Positions 50,618-59,900 of a DNA stretch of 64,000 nt are shown piece after piece (position 1 is the first letter of the stretch; each line of letters begins with the position of its first letter). Origin of the DNA: an uncultured Marinicella sp. (GTDB taxonomy: Bacteria; Pseudomonadota; Gammaproteobacteria; Xanthomonadales; Marinicellaceae); assembly GCA_947502925.1 (NCBI GenBank), contig CANNBS010000005.1:186001-250000 (forward strand), given 5' to 3'. The translations under genes were made by a program, and so were the position numbers. A model generated the notes under the pieces. It did no database searches, was not told where the DNA came from, and saw only the letters and a program-made list of their open reading frames with translations.

Positions 50618-51997
50618 TTATCCGCTTTTAAACCAGTCCAGAGCCTGTTCTCTGGCTTGCTTGTAATCAATAATGGGTTCGGGATAGTCACAGCTTTGTC
50701 GCTGTTCTTCGTTTGGATTATGAATATCTTTAGCCGATAAATCCTTGAGCTCAGGGACATAATGTCGGATATATTCACCATCTTCATCAAACTTCTTCGA
50801 TTGTGTGGTGGGATTAAATATCCGAAAATAAGGCGCCGCATCACAGCCGGTGGCCGAAGACCATTGCCAGCCACCATTGTTTGAGGCAAAATCTCCATCA
50901 ACCAGCTGCTCCAGAAAATGTCGCTCTCCGATGCGCCAGTCATGCAGACATAACTTCGTGAAAAAAGACGCCACCAACATCCGCACCCGGTTATGCATCC
51001 AGTGCTCCTGCTGTAATTGGCGCATACCGGCATCAATAATCGGAAAGCCGGTTTGGCCGTTTTTCCAGGCGGTCACAATATGTTCATCGTACTGCCAGTC
51101 ATCCATGGCGTCTTCTTTAAAGGTTTGATGTTTTACCAGACGCGGATAAAAAGCGATTAAATCATGATAAAACTCACGCCAGATCAATTCGCTGACCCAG
51201 GTAGAATTAAAAGCGGACTCACCATGCACTTTTAAAGCCTGCGCCAGGCATTGTCGCGGACTGATAATACCCAAGGCTAAATAAGGAGAGAGCTTTGAGG
51301 TGCCGTCTGTAGCCGGATAATCACGTTGCTGTTGGTAACGGGCGTGCTCAATAAATTCTGACAGGCGCTTGCGAGCCACCTGTTCACCCACCGGCCACCA
51401 ATCATGCGCCCAGTCGGATTTTAAATCTTTACTTTCAAGGGGGTGGGTATAGTGACTATCAACTTTGTCCGGCATCGCCAACGGTGCCTGATATTGGGCT
51501 TTTAATTGCTCAATAAACTGGCGTTTATAAGGTGTAAAGACATGGTACATACCCCCTGTTTGCTTCTCAACAGATTGTGGCGGCAATAAATAGGCCGGTT
51601 CAGATACACAGGGCTGAACCTTATTCTGTTCAATGACTTCCATGACTGCCTGATCACGTTTTTGCTCATTGACCAGGTATTCTTTATTAAAAAATACTGC
51701 CTTAATTTTATGTGACTCAAGTAATTCATTCATCAATGCCGGGACCTCAGCATAAGTCGGCACCGTTCTGACCAGGGACTGTATATTAAGTTGTTTCAGT
51801 CGTTTAACCAGATCAACTATATGTGCATCCAAAAAATTACATTGCGACCGGGCACGATGGTGCATTTTGTCCTGCTCGGGACAGCGGATAAAAAGTGCCA
51901 ATAATGGGCAGTGTTTCTGATTGGCTTTTTTAACAGCCGCTGACAAGGCCGGATTGTCGGTTAATCGAACATCGTTTCTAAACCAAATAAGATGCAT
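50618..51997 (-). CDS. phrB: Deoxyribodipyrimidine photolyase
   Basis: A 459-residue class I CPD photolyase. The N-terminal antenna domain begins HLIWFRNDVRLTDNPAL. The FAD-binding domain shows GTSKLSPYLALGIISPRQ (about 223-240), ELIWREFYHDLI, and TGFPIIDAGMRQLQQEHWMHNRVRMLVASFFTK. It ends with the NNGGWQWSSATGCDAAPYFRIFNP segment. It repairs UV-induced pyrimidine dimers with blue light, as expected for a bacterium in sunlit surface water. It lies in the minus-strand group downstream of holA with a gap of about 120 bases that holds nothing recognisable. Confidence 0.95.
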   Translation of the reverse strand: MHLIWFRNDVRLTDNPALSAAVKKANQKHCPLLALFIRCPEQDKMHHRARSQCNFLDAHIVDLVKRLKQLNIQSLVRTVPTYAEVPALMNELLESHKIKAVFFNKEYLVNEQKRDQAVMEVIEQNKVQPCVSEPAYLLPPQSVEKQTGGMYHVFTPYKRQFIEQLKAQYQAPLAMPDKVDSHYTHPLESKDLKSDWAHDWWPVGEQVARKRLSEFIEHARYQQQRDYPATDGTSKLSPYLALGIISPRQCLAQALKVHGESAFNSTWVSELIWREFYHDLIAFYPRLVKHQTFKEDAMDDWQYDEHIVTAWKNGQTGFPIIDAGMRQLQQEHWMHNRVRMLVASFFTKLCLHDWRIGERHFLEQLVDGDFASNNGGWQWSSATGCDAAPYFRIFNPTTQSKKFDEDGEYIRHYVPELKDLSAKDIHNPNEEQRQSCDYPEPIIDYKQAREQALDWFKSG

Positions 51998-52118
51998 GAT
52001 ATCAATAAACGAAAAATCTTATTTAAGCAAATTACAGGTGAAATTCAAGTCGATGTTAATCTTTAAGACAATGGCGCTACCGGGAAATTGTTAAGTCCTT
52101 CCATCATGGCAAGGTTAC

Positions 52119-53141
52119 TTAAGAAACCATTAATTGTGGCTGATTAAAAAGTAATAACCAGCGTTCCATGGCCTGCCAGGGATTATCCCGATGTCGGCCT
52201 TTGATGGCTCTGTCAATGTCAGATAAACGCTGTAATAGTCGTTCAGTATCTGATAATTTCAGTTGGTTTAAAACCCGCTGGAAGACCGGTTGTTGCTTTG
52301 GCCAAATACGCATACGCTGAAAATCAGCTTTACTTACATTGTGCTTATCAGCACGTATAAAGGCCAATTCCGCCAGTTGTCTTGTGAGATTTTCCAAAGC
52401 CCAGTGAATCACCACCGGTGAGGTGTCGTTTTGATGCAATGAACGTAAGATACGTATTGCGCGGGTACTGTCACCGGCAATCAGTGCATCAGTCAGTCTA
52501 AATACATCAAAGCGGGCATTGTCTGCCACTAAACCTGCCAGCGTATGGATATCCAGACGTTCATCGCCAAAGCGCATTTTCAGCTTATCCAGTTCCTGGG
52601 CAGCAGCCAGCAGATTGCCCTCCAATCGATGGGCCAGCAAACCTATGGCATCAGGATCAATATTTAAATTAAGCTGCCTGCAGCGGTTGGCCATCCACTT
52701 TGGCAGCTCATTCACATCGGGCTGGTAAACCCGCATAAACACACCTTCATCGGTGATGGTTTTAACCCATTTGGTTTTATCATTGGCCATGGTCCATTCA
52801 TCACAACGAATGATTAAAAGCACATCATCGGGTAAATTTTTGACAAATTCAGTAAGAAATTTTGAGCCCTTTTGTCCGGCTTTTCCGGTGGGCATATGCA
52901 AATCCAGAATCCGTTTCTCGGCAAACAAGGACAAATTCGCTGAACTGTTTTGGAGGTCATACCATTGAAATTTGGCATCCACCAAATGCCGCTCACGTTC
53001 CGTAAATCCCTCACGGCGGGCTTTTTTTAAGATGGCATCAAAGGCTTCTTGTTTTTGAAGTGGCTCATCACCCACCAGCAAATAACATTTGGCCAAAGAT
53101 TGGTTGATGTGGTTTTGAAATTGGTTGGCATACAGTCGCAT
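52119..53141 (-). CDS. holA: DNA polymerase III subunit delta
   Basis: A 340-residue clamp-loader subunit of normal length. It starts MRLYANQFQNHINQ and has YLLVGDEPLQKQEA (about 21-34), followed by helical domains with DLHMPTGKAG and ALENLTRQLAEL. HolA opens the sliding clamp during loading. It lies directly after lptE, with one shared base (stop/start), in the conserved leuS-lptE-holA order. nadD, which often follows, is replaced by photolyase. Confidence 0.93.
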   Translation of the reverse strand: MRLYANQFQNHINQSLAKCYLLVGDEPLQKQEAFDAILKKARREGFTERERHLVDAKFQWYDLQNSSANLSLFAEKRILDLHMPTGKAGQKGSKFLTEFVKNLPDDVLLIIRCDEWTMANDKTKWVKTITDEGVFMRVYQPDVNELPKWMANRCRQLNLNIDPDAIGLLAHRLEGNLLAAAQELDKLKMRFGDERLDIHTLAGLVADNARFDVFRLTDALIAGDSTRAIRILRSLHQNDTSPVVIHWALENLTRQLAELAFIRADKHNVSKADFQRMRIWPKQQPVFQRVLNQLKLSDTERLLQRLSDIDRAIKGRHRDNPWQAMERWLLLFNQPQLMVS

Positions 53142-53644
53142 TACTGAGCAGCTTCGGTTTCCATGGATTGTATCGATTGATTGGCTAAATAACGTATAAC
53201 CATTTGTGCCATGTCTTCATACAACTGCTCACGCAGTAAACGCTCCTCTGACTGTGTGCCTGTAATTTGACCAATATCAAAAGCATAATCTTTGCCAAGT
53301 TGTAAGCGTCTTGATTCCAGCACCAACTGACTGTCAATATAAACTTTAAAGTCCAATTGGTAGTCCAAACGGTATTCTTGCACCCGGTTATTAACACCAA
53401 TGGATTGAATCTCTTTAACCAGTCGGTTGTGACCAATCACCAGCATCGCGTCAGCAGATTCACTGTCCACCAGTTGAATACCCTGATTTGTCAATGCCGT
53501 GGCCAACGGCTGATATAAAGGAGAAGTAAGGGATAATACCAGATGCGTCTTTTCCAAAGCCGGATGCAACTGATAGGGTTGCTTTAATTGATAACCACAG
53601 CCTGATGCCAGCAACACTGCAATAAAAGCACATATCCGAAACAT
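53141..53644 (-). CDS. lptE: LPS-assembly lipoprotein LptE
   Basis: A 167-residue lipoprotein with signal [16 protein letters not shown] (lipobox LASGC, Cys16) followed by GYQLKQPYQLHPALEKTHL, the usual LptE start (GF.LR...). LptE plugs LptD in the outer membrane and delivers LPS to the surface. The body has the alternating two-layer alpha/beta pattern (LDYQLDFKVYIDSQLV). It shares one base with leuS upstream and one with holA downstream, the standard arrangement. Confidence 0.92.
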   Translation of the reverse strand: MFRICAFIAVLLASGCGYQLKQPYQLHPALEKTHLVLSLTSPLYQPLATALTNQGIQLVDSESADAMLVIGHNRLVKEIQSIGVNNRVQEYRLDYQLDFKVYIDSQLVLESRRLQLGKDYAFDIGQITGTQSEERLLREQLYEDMAQMVIRYLANQSIQSMETEAAQ

Positions 53645-56085
53645 TAGGACACCACCACATTAACCAGTTTTTTCGGCACCACAATGACTTTACGGATGGT
53701 TTTGCCATCCACAAAACGATGCACATTATCTTCAGCAAAAGCCATTTTTTCGACAGTCGCCTGATCGGCATCAGCAGACACTTTTATTTTAGCCCGCAAT
53801 TTACCGTTTACCTGCACCACCATCTCGACCTCATCCTGCACCAAGGCCGCTTGATCAACCACCGGCCAATCGGCTTCTGCGATTAAACCCGGTTGCTGCA
53901 TATCTTCCCAGAGCACCTGACAAATATGCGGTGCGAAGGGGCTCAGCATTTTTATCAGACTCAACCAACCTTCTCGCCTTAAGGCAACGCCATTGTCACT
54001 GTTGTCATCAAATTTACTCAAGGCATTGGTGAGCTCCATCATGGCGGCGATGGCGGTGTTAAAGTGCTGTCGTTCTGCAATATCATCGGTCACTTTGGCG
54101 ATGGTTTGATGAATTTTAAAGCGCAACTGTTGTTGTTCAGGGGTCAGATTATCGGTATTGAGCGGTTGAACACTGTATTCTGCCGCAATATATTCCTGAA
54201 TATTATGCCACAGGCGATTCAAATAGCGCGAAGCACCCTCCACCCCTTCGTCCGACCATTCCAATGATTGTTCCGGTGGTGCTGCAAACATCGAAAATAA
54301 ACGTACGGTATCAGCGCCGTAACGATCAATTAAAGCTTGCGGATCAACTGTGTTACCTTTCGATTTGGACATTTTGGCACCATCTTTAAGCACCATGCCC
54401 TGGGTCAACAAACGCTTAAACGGTTCATCTGAATTAACTAAACCCTGATCACGCAGGACTTTATGATAAAAACGGGCGTATAACAAATGTAAGATGGCAT
54501 GTTCGACACCACCAATATACTGATCAACGGGTAGCCAGTGATCGGCTTCATTACTTAACATACCCTGATCATAATCGGGGCAGGTAAAACGAGCGTAATA
54601 CCAGGATGATTCCATAAAGGTATCGAAGGTATCTGTTTCGCGTTTTGCAGGTCCATGACACTGAGGACATTGGGTTTCATAAAACTCAGGCATTTTTTTA
54701 ATGGGCGAGCCGCCGGTTTCATCAAACACCACATCTTCAGGTAACAACACCGGTAAATCGGCTTCCGGCACTGGCTGCGCTCCACATTTATCACAATAAA
54801 TAATCGGAATCGGACAGCCCCAGTAACGTTGCCTTGAGACACCCCAGTCGCGTAAACGGAAATTAATTTGTAAACGGCCGATGCCCTTATCTTCAAAATA
54901 AGTTTGCATACGTTCAAAGGCCTGGTCGAAATTTAAGCCGTTGTAATCACCGGAATTAACTAAAATACCGTGTTCAGTTTCAGCGGCTTGCTCGATGTCA
55001 CCGTCGCCGGCAATCACCCGTTTAATCGGCAGATCATATTTCAAAGCAAACTCATGATCTCGCTCATCATGACCGGGCACCGCCATCACCGCACCGGTGC
55101 CGTATGACATCAGCACAAAATTTGCCACCCACACCGGTATCGCCTCACCGGTTAAAGGATGAATTGCTGTTAATCCGGTGGCCATGCCTTTTTTCTCCAT
55201 GGTCGCCATGGCCGCTTCATTGCTTTGTTCTTTGCTGCATTGGCTTAAAAATTCAGCCAACTCACTGTTATTGGCTGCCGCCTGCAGTGCCAAAGGATGC
55301 TCCGGCGCCACCGCCATATAAGACACGCCATATAAAGTGTCCGGACGGGTGGTAAACACACTGATATCACCAAAATCCGGCACCTCAAAATCAATTTCCA
55401 GGCCTTTGGATTTACCAATCCAGTTTTTTTGCATGGTTTTCACTGAATCCGGCCAGCCCGGCATATCATCCAAAGAAGCCAGTAATTCCTCGGCATAATC
55501 GGTAATTTTTAAAAACCACTGTGGAATGGTTTTACGAATCACTTCGGCACCGGAGCGCCAGCCTTTGCCATCGATGACTTGTTCATTGGCAAGAACAGTT
55601 TGATCCACGGGATCCCAATTCACCGTAGCATCCTTACGGTAAACCAGGCCTTCTTTAAATAAGCGCACAAACATCCACTGCTCCCAACGGTAATAATCGG
55701 GATCACAGGTGGCCAGTTGCCGCGACCAGTCATAAGCAAAACCCAGCCTTTTTAACTGAGCCGACATGTCCTCCATATTAGCGTAAGTCCATTTCGCCGG
55801 GGCGGTTTTATTCTGAATCGCGGCATTTTCAGCAGGTAAGCCAAAGGCATCATAGCCAATCGGGTGCAATACATTCTTACCCTGCATTTTTTGGAAACGT
55901 GCAATCACTTCACTTAAAGTGTAGTTTCTGACATGCCCCATGTGCAATTTACCGCTTGGATACGGGAACATGCTGAGGCAGTAATATTTTTCTTTGTCAC
56001 TGTCTTGATTGACTGTGAAAGTTTGCTGTTCTTGCCACAGATTTTGGGCATGTTGTTCTACGTCTTGTGGGTTATAGAGTTTCAT
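53644..56085 (-). CDS. leuS: Leucine--tRNA ligase
   Basis: An 813-residue class I synthetase. The HIGH motif appears as [16 protein letters not shown] (about 38-53), and KMSKSKGN (about 575-582) is the KMSKS loop. The editing domain at about 225-420 includes TTRPDTLYG and [21 protein letters not shown] [17 protein letters not shown] zinc-like cysteine cluster [10 protein letters not shown] and CPQCHGP is present near 430-490. It charges tRNA-Leu and edits mischarged norvaline or isoleucine. It heads the leuS-lptE-holA operon. A hairpin lies just upstream. Confidence 0.97.
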   Translation of the reverse strand: MKLYNPQDVEQHAQNLWQEQQTFTVNQDSDKEKYYCLSMFPYPSGKLHMGHVRNYTLSEVIARFQKMQGKNVLHPIGYDAFGLPAENAAIQNKTAPAKWTYANMEDMSAQLKRLGFAYDWSRQLATCDPDYYRWEQWMFVRLFKEGLVYRKDATVNWDPVDQTVLANEQVIDGKGWRSGAEVIRKTIPQWFLKITDYAEELLASLDDMPGWPDSVKTMQKNWIGKSKGLEIDFEVPDFGDISVFTTRPDTLYGVSYMAVAPEHPLALQAAANNSELAEFLSQCSKEQSNEAAMATMEKKGMATGLTAIHPLTGEAIPVWVANFVLMSYGTGAVMAVPGHDERDHEFALKYDLPIKRVIAGDGDIEQAAETEHGILVNSGDYNGLNFDQAFERMQTYFEDKGIGRLQINFRLRDWGVSRQRYWGCPIPIIYCDKCGAQPVPEADLPVLLPEDVVFDETGGSPIKKMPEFYETQCPQCHGPAKRETDTFDTFMESSWYYARFTCPDYDQGMLSNEADHWLPVDQYIGGVEHAILHLLYARFYHKVLRDQGLVNSDEPFKRLLTQGMVLKDGAKMSKSKGNTVDPQALIDRYGADTVRLFSMFAAPPEQSLEWSDEGVEGASRYLNRLWHNIQEYIAAEYSVQPLNTDNLTPEQQQLRFKIHQTIAKVTDDIAERQHFNTAIAAMMELTNALSKFDDNSDNGVALRREGWLSLIKMLSPFAPHICQVLWEDMQQPGLIAEADWPVVDQAALVQDEVEMVVQVNGKLRAKIKVSADADQATVEKMAFAEDNVHRFVDGKTIRKVIVVPKKLVNVVVS

Positions 56086-56103
56086 TTTTATGTCACAAAA
56101 TAG

Positions 56104-56132
56104 GAAAACCAGCCGTACTGAGCTGGTTTTTA
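56104..56132. terminator. Hairpin between the redoxin gene and leuS
   Basis: AAAACCAGC (56105-56113) and GCTGGTTTTT (56122-56131) flank an eight-base loop. It lies 82 bases after the redoxin stop and 20 bases before the leuS start on the minus strand. It is probably the redoxin terminator, but it could also lie in the leuS leader as an attenuator-like element. Confidence 0.6.
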
Positions 56133-56213
56133 AGTCAATGCGTGTTAAATGGCTTATTATAATGTGACAAAGAACACATTTATAGCCTTTTTATTGCCAG
56201 ACCAAAAGACAAA

Positions 56214-56738
56214 CTAACGTGTTCTGAGCCGCATGCCCAATTCTGTGCTGTAGCCAATGGATCTGGAGGCCAGTTCGCCGTGTTCATTCACCACATAATA
56301 AGAGGGAAATCCTTTAATTTTATAATCCTTCATTTGCTGTTCATGACCAATTAATACCGGCACCTTTAAATCAAGATCAGCAACGAATTCTTCGACGGCT
56401 TCAAGCGACTCGTAGGATTGTGCAATCATAAAAATCATGAGTTTTTCTTCACTGCGTGCTTCACGCAGATCATTAAGGTTGGGGGCTGAAGCGCGACAAA
56501 TATGACACCACGGCGCAAAAAAATAAACCAACACCTGCCTGCCCCGATAATCAGACAACTGATAGGTTTCACCCTTGAGTGATGACAAGACAAAATCCGG
56601 CGCCACCTGACCGGCGGCTTCCAGGCTACCTTTATTTTGCCACCATGAAAAAACCATCAGCATCAATACAATCATGATGGCATCGATTAATAGGGCATTG
56701 TACTTGTTCTCTCTGAGTTTTTTATATTGTTTATACAT
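56214..56738 (-). CDS. Membrane-anchored TlpA/ResA-like thioredoxin-fold protein
   Basis: A 174-residue protein with an N-terminal anchor (about 15-33, LLIDAIMIVLMLMVFSWWQ) and a redoxin domain from about residue 44 (APDFVLSSLKGETYQLSDYRG). The active site is APWCHICRAS with Cys78 and Cys81. A CHIC pair and a later GFPSYYVV cis-Pro region (about 142-150) are as expected of extracytoplasmic TlpA-type oxidoreductases, possibly in cytochrome c maturation or disulfide reduction. It is transcribed divergently from the giant Ig-repeat gene across a 256-base region rich in palindromes, so CRP-type control may affect it too. Confidence 0.88.
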   Translation of the reverse strand: MYKQYKKLRENKYNALLIDAIMIVLMLMVFSWWQNKGSLEAAGQVAPDFVLSSLKGETYQLSDYRGRQVLVYFFAPWCHICRASAPNLNDLREARSEEKLMIFMIAQSYESLEAVEEFVADLDLKVPVLIGHEQQMKDYKIKGFPSYYVVNEHGELASRSIGYSTELGMRLRTR

Positions 56739-56843
56739 CCATCTTTACACCTGCAAAACCTGTGGAACTTGGACTTCAAGTTAACTCAATAGTTTATCTT
56801 ATCTACTTAAAAACAATAATTTTGATTCATTTCATTCAAAACG

Positions 56844-56859
56844 TGACAATAAATGTCAT
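56844..56859. promoter_or_regulatory. TGACA-N5-TGTCA palindrome in the divergent promoter region
   Basis: GTGACAATAAATGTCAT contains TGACA and its complement TGTCA around a five-base centre. It lies 37 bases before the first TGTGA-N6-TCACA site and about 106 bases from the divergent redoxin start. The factor is unknown. Confidence 0.35.
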
Positions 56860-56880
56860 TTTAAGGCTATTCTTCAATTA

Positions 56881-56896
56881 TGTGATGGCCATCACA
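56881..56896. promoter_or_regulatory. CRP-type site 1 (perfect TGTGA-N6-TCACA)
   Basis: TGTGATGGCCATCACA at 56881-56896 is a perfect 16-base palindrome and matches the CRP/Vfr consensus at all ten fixed positions. Its centre lies 106 bases upstream of the giant protein gene and about 150 bases upstream of the redoxin gene. It is well placed to activate a promoter around 56930-56950. Confidence 0.7.
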
Positions 56897-56955
56897 TTTT
56901 ATTTGCTGCCAATACGCAGCAATTTCCAAAAGAAGGTTTATTTTAATTTTTATTT

Positions 56956-56971
56956 TGTGATATAAATCACA
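56956..56971. promoter_or_regulatory. CRP-type site 2 (perfect TGTGA-N6-TCACA)
   Basis: TGTGATATAAATCACA at 56956-56971 again matches TGTGA-N6-TCACA exactly, 75 bases (about seven turns) after site 1. Its centre is 31 bases before the ATG at 56995, so it would lie within or beyond the promoter and may repress. AAGGGTGAAAAAATG follows, with AAGGG as ribosome-binding site. Confidence 0.68.
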
Positions 56972-56994
56972 AAACTAAAATTAAGGGTGAAAAA

Positions 56995-59900
56995 ATGACC
57001 TCGAGACTCATTTCAGCTTTCCTGCTTTTAAGCGCATTTTATGTACAAAGCAGTCACGCACAAGTAACGCGTAATTTCGAAGACCGCGTCAGCTTTAACG
57101 TTAACGGTAATATTACCATGGTTGGCAATACTTTGCTGACTTGTGATGATGATATTTGGAACTGTTCATGGATCCAATCCGGTAACTGGACAAGCTCCAA
57201 TGCCATCGACATGAATTATGTTAATGTTGATAGCCCTGCAGGTTTTAACAACTCATCAAGTGCCACATTATCCATTCCCAATGGCGCCACAGTATTACAT
57301 GCAGAACTCTACTGGGGTGGCCGGCACAATAATAGTGGCTCCGACCGTAATAAAATTCGAATAAAGGCGCCGGGAAGTGGTTCTTATACAGAAGTTACAG
57401 CACACACAATAGACACGTTCTCATCTGAAGGAAGCTCAGGGTCACGCCCGTATCAGGCTTCAGCCGATGTCACTCAAATCATTACCAACGGTGGTTCCGG
57501 CAATTACACGGTTGGCGATTTAAAAGCCAAAACCGGAAATGATAGTCTTGGCTTCTACGGTGGCTGGGCACTGGCTGTCGTATATCAGGATAACACCGAA
57601 CCTTTTCGACGTCTTATGTTGTTTGATGGCGCAGCCACGGTTGTTGGAAATAACACCGTTTCCATCACCACAGACAATTTAGTCACACCCTTTAGCGGTA
57701 ATTTTGATACGTATTTGGGTGCTTTGGTTTGGGAAGGCGATCAATCACTGGAAGGCGATTCACTTGTTTTTGAAGGCAATGTGTTGGATGAATCATTAAA
57801 TCCCGACGATAACTTTTGGAACAGCAGTATCACTTCGTTTAATACACGAGTTTCAAATAAAAGCCCGGACTATGAAAATCAGTTGGGCATGGATTTGGTG
57901 ATGACTGATGTATCCGGTATGCTGCCCAACGGTCAAACACAGGCTGATATTGATTTTGTCACTGATGGCGATTCTTATTATCCTCATGCATTGGTGTTTA
58001 TCACCGATTTATTTTTACCGGATTTTGATTCCAGCATGGATAAAATCGCCATTGACCTCAATGGTGGGCAAGTGGAACCCGGTGATGTCATCGAATACCG
58101 TATATCCTTTGAAAATACCGGGCAGGACGTTGCCATTAATACTGTAGTCACAGACGCTTTACCTGCCGGTATGACTTACCTGCCCAATTCATTGGAGATT
58201 GTCAGTTCATCTGCAGGTCCTGTTGGCGCCATGAGTGATGCCATCGGGGATGATGCCGCACAATATGATGCCAACAATAACACCATTACTTTTTGGGTGG
58301 GAAATACCGCTGCTGATGGTCAAGGCGGTGACTTTTTACCTGCTGAATCAGCTGTGGTTAAATTCCTCTCCACTGTTGACAACCAAAATTCAGGCAGTGT
58401 TATCAATTCAGCCACCATTGACTTTAATGCCCAAAACACCCCTGGCGAGCCATTAATAGCGGAAGATGATGCCGTTATTGATGTGGTTGCCACAGCAGGT
58501 ATCACGGTCACTAAAACCGCCCAATTATCTGTTGATAACGGCAACCCGGGAACGGCCGATGCCGGTGATGAAATCACTTTTAGCATTGAAGTTGAAAATA
58601 CTGGCAACTTAGCCATGAATAACATCAACTTAACGGATGCCATGGCACCACTTGGGGCAGTCACCTGCCCAAGCAATAGTCTGTCTGCTTTTAGTCTAAT
58701 GACCTGTGATAGTTACACATATACAGTCACTCAAGGTGATATCTCCAATGGAGGCAGTATAGAAAATACTGTTCAACTAACCGCCGTTGATGCGGCTGCA
58801 GGAAATCATCAGGATTCTGACAGCACCCAAACAGTTTTGACCTTAGCAGAGCCTGTTATTACAACACCCTCAGAAGGTGATTTACTTAATGACAACACAC
58901 CCACTGTCAGTGGAACCGGCCCTGTGGGCGCTAAGATTGATGTATTAACCAATCAAGGCGGCAGTTGCCAGGCGATCGTCGATGGTTCAGGTAACTGGTC
59001 CTGTGATATTTCACCGGCCTTAACGGACGGTAGTGTGGTTATTTCAGCATTTGCCAGTGATGGCGGCAGTAATCAATCAGAAACCGATTCCGTGACCGTT
59101 GATTTGGATGCGACTGCACCGAGTGCACCGGGTGTCAATGCACCCACCAATGGTCAGCCCATCACCGGCACCGGCGAGCCCGGCGCCACTGTAACTGTGG
59201 TTACTGATAACGGCGACAGTTGTACAGCAGTGGTTGATGGCAATGGCGATTGGTCATGTGATTTAGGACCCGGCGTGGTGGATGGTGATAACATCACCGT
59301 CACCCAGGAAGATGAAGCCGGCAATGTTTCACCGCCCACTGTTATTAATGGCGGCATAGACACACAAGCTCCAACAATCATTATCACAGCACCCGTCAAT
59401 GGTGATTTAACCAATGACAATACGCCGACTGTTTCAGGTACCTCTGAAGCCGGTGCAGACATTAGCGTCACCATTGGCGGTGTTGAAGTCTGTACGGCTG
59501 TGGCCGATAACAACGGTGATTGGTCTTGTGATGTGAGCCCGGCTGTTGCCGATGGCTCAGTGCAAATTGATGTTACCGCCACTGATGCGGCAAATAACAC
59601 GTCAAACCCGGAATCTGTTGCCATTAATGTGGATACCACAGCTCCGGGTGCACCGGTGATTAATGCCCCCACCAACGGTCAACCTGTTTCAGGTACCGGT
59701 GAACCCGATGCCACCATTGTCGTCACAACCCCTGGCGGTGCGACTTGTACAACCACAGTCCAAGCTAACGGCACCTGGTCTTGTGACCTGACCGGTAATT
59801 TGGTCAACGGTGATGACATCACCGCCACCCAAACGGATGAAGCGGGTAATGAGTCAGATCCGACCACTGAAACCGGTGGATTAGATACTGAAGCGCCTGC

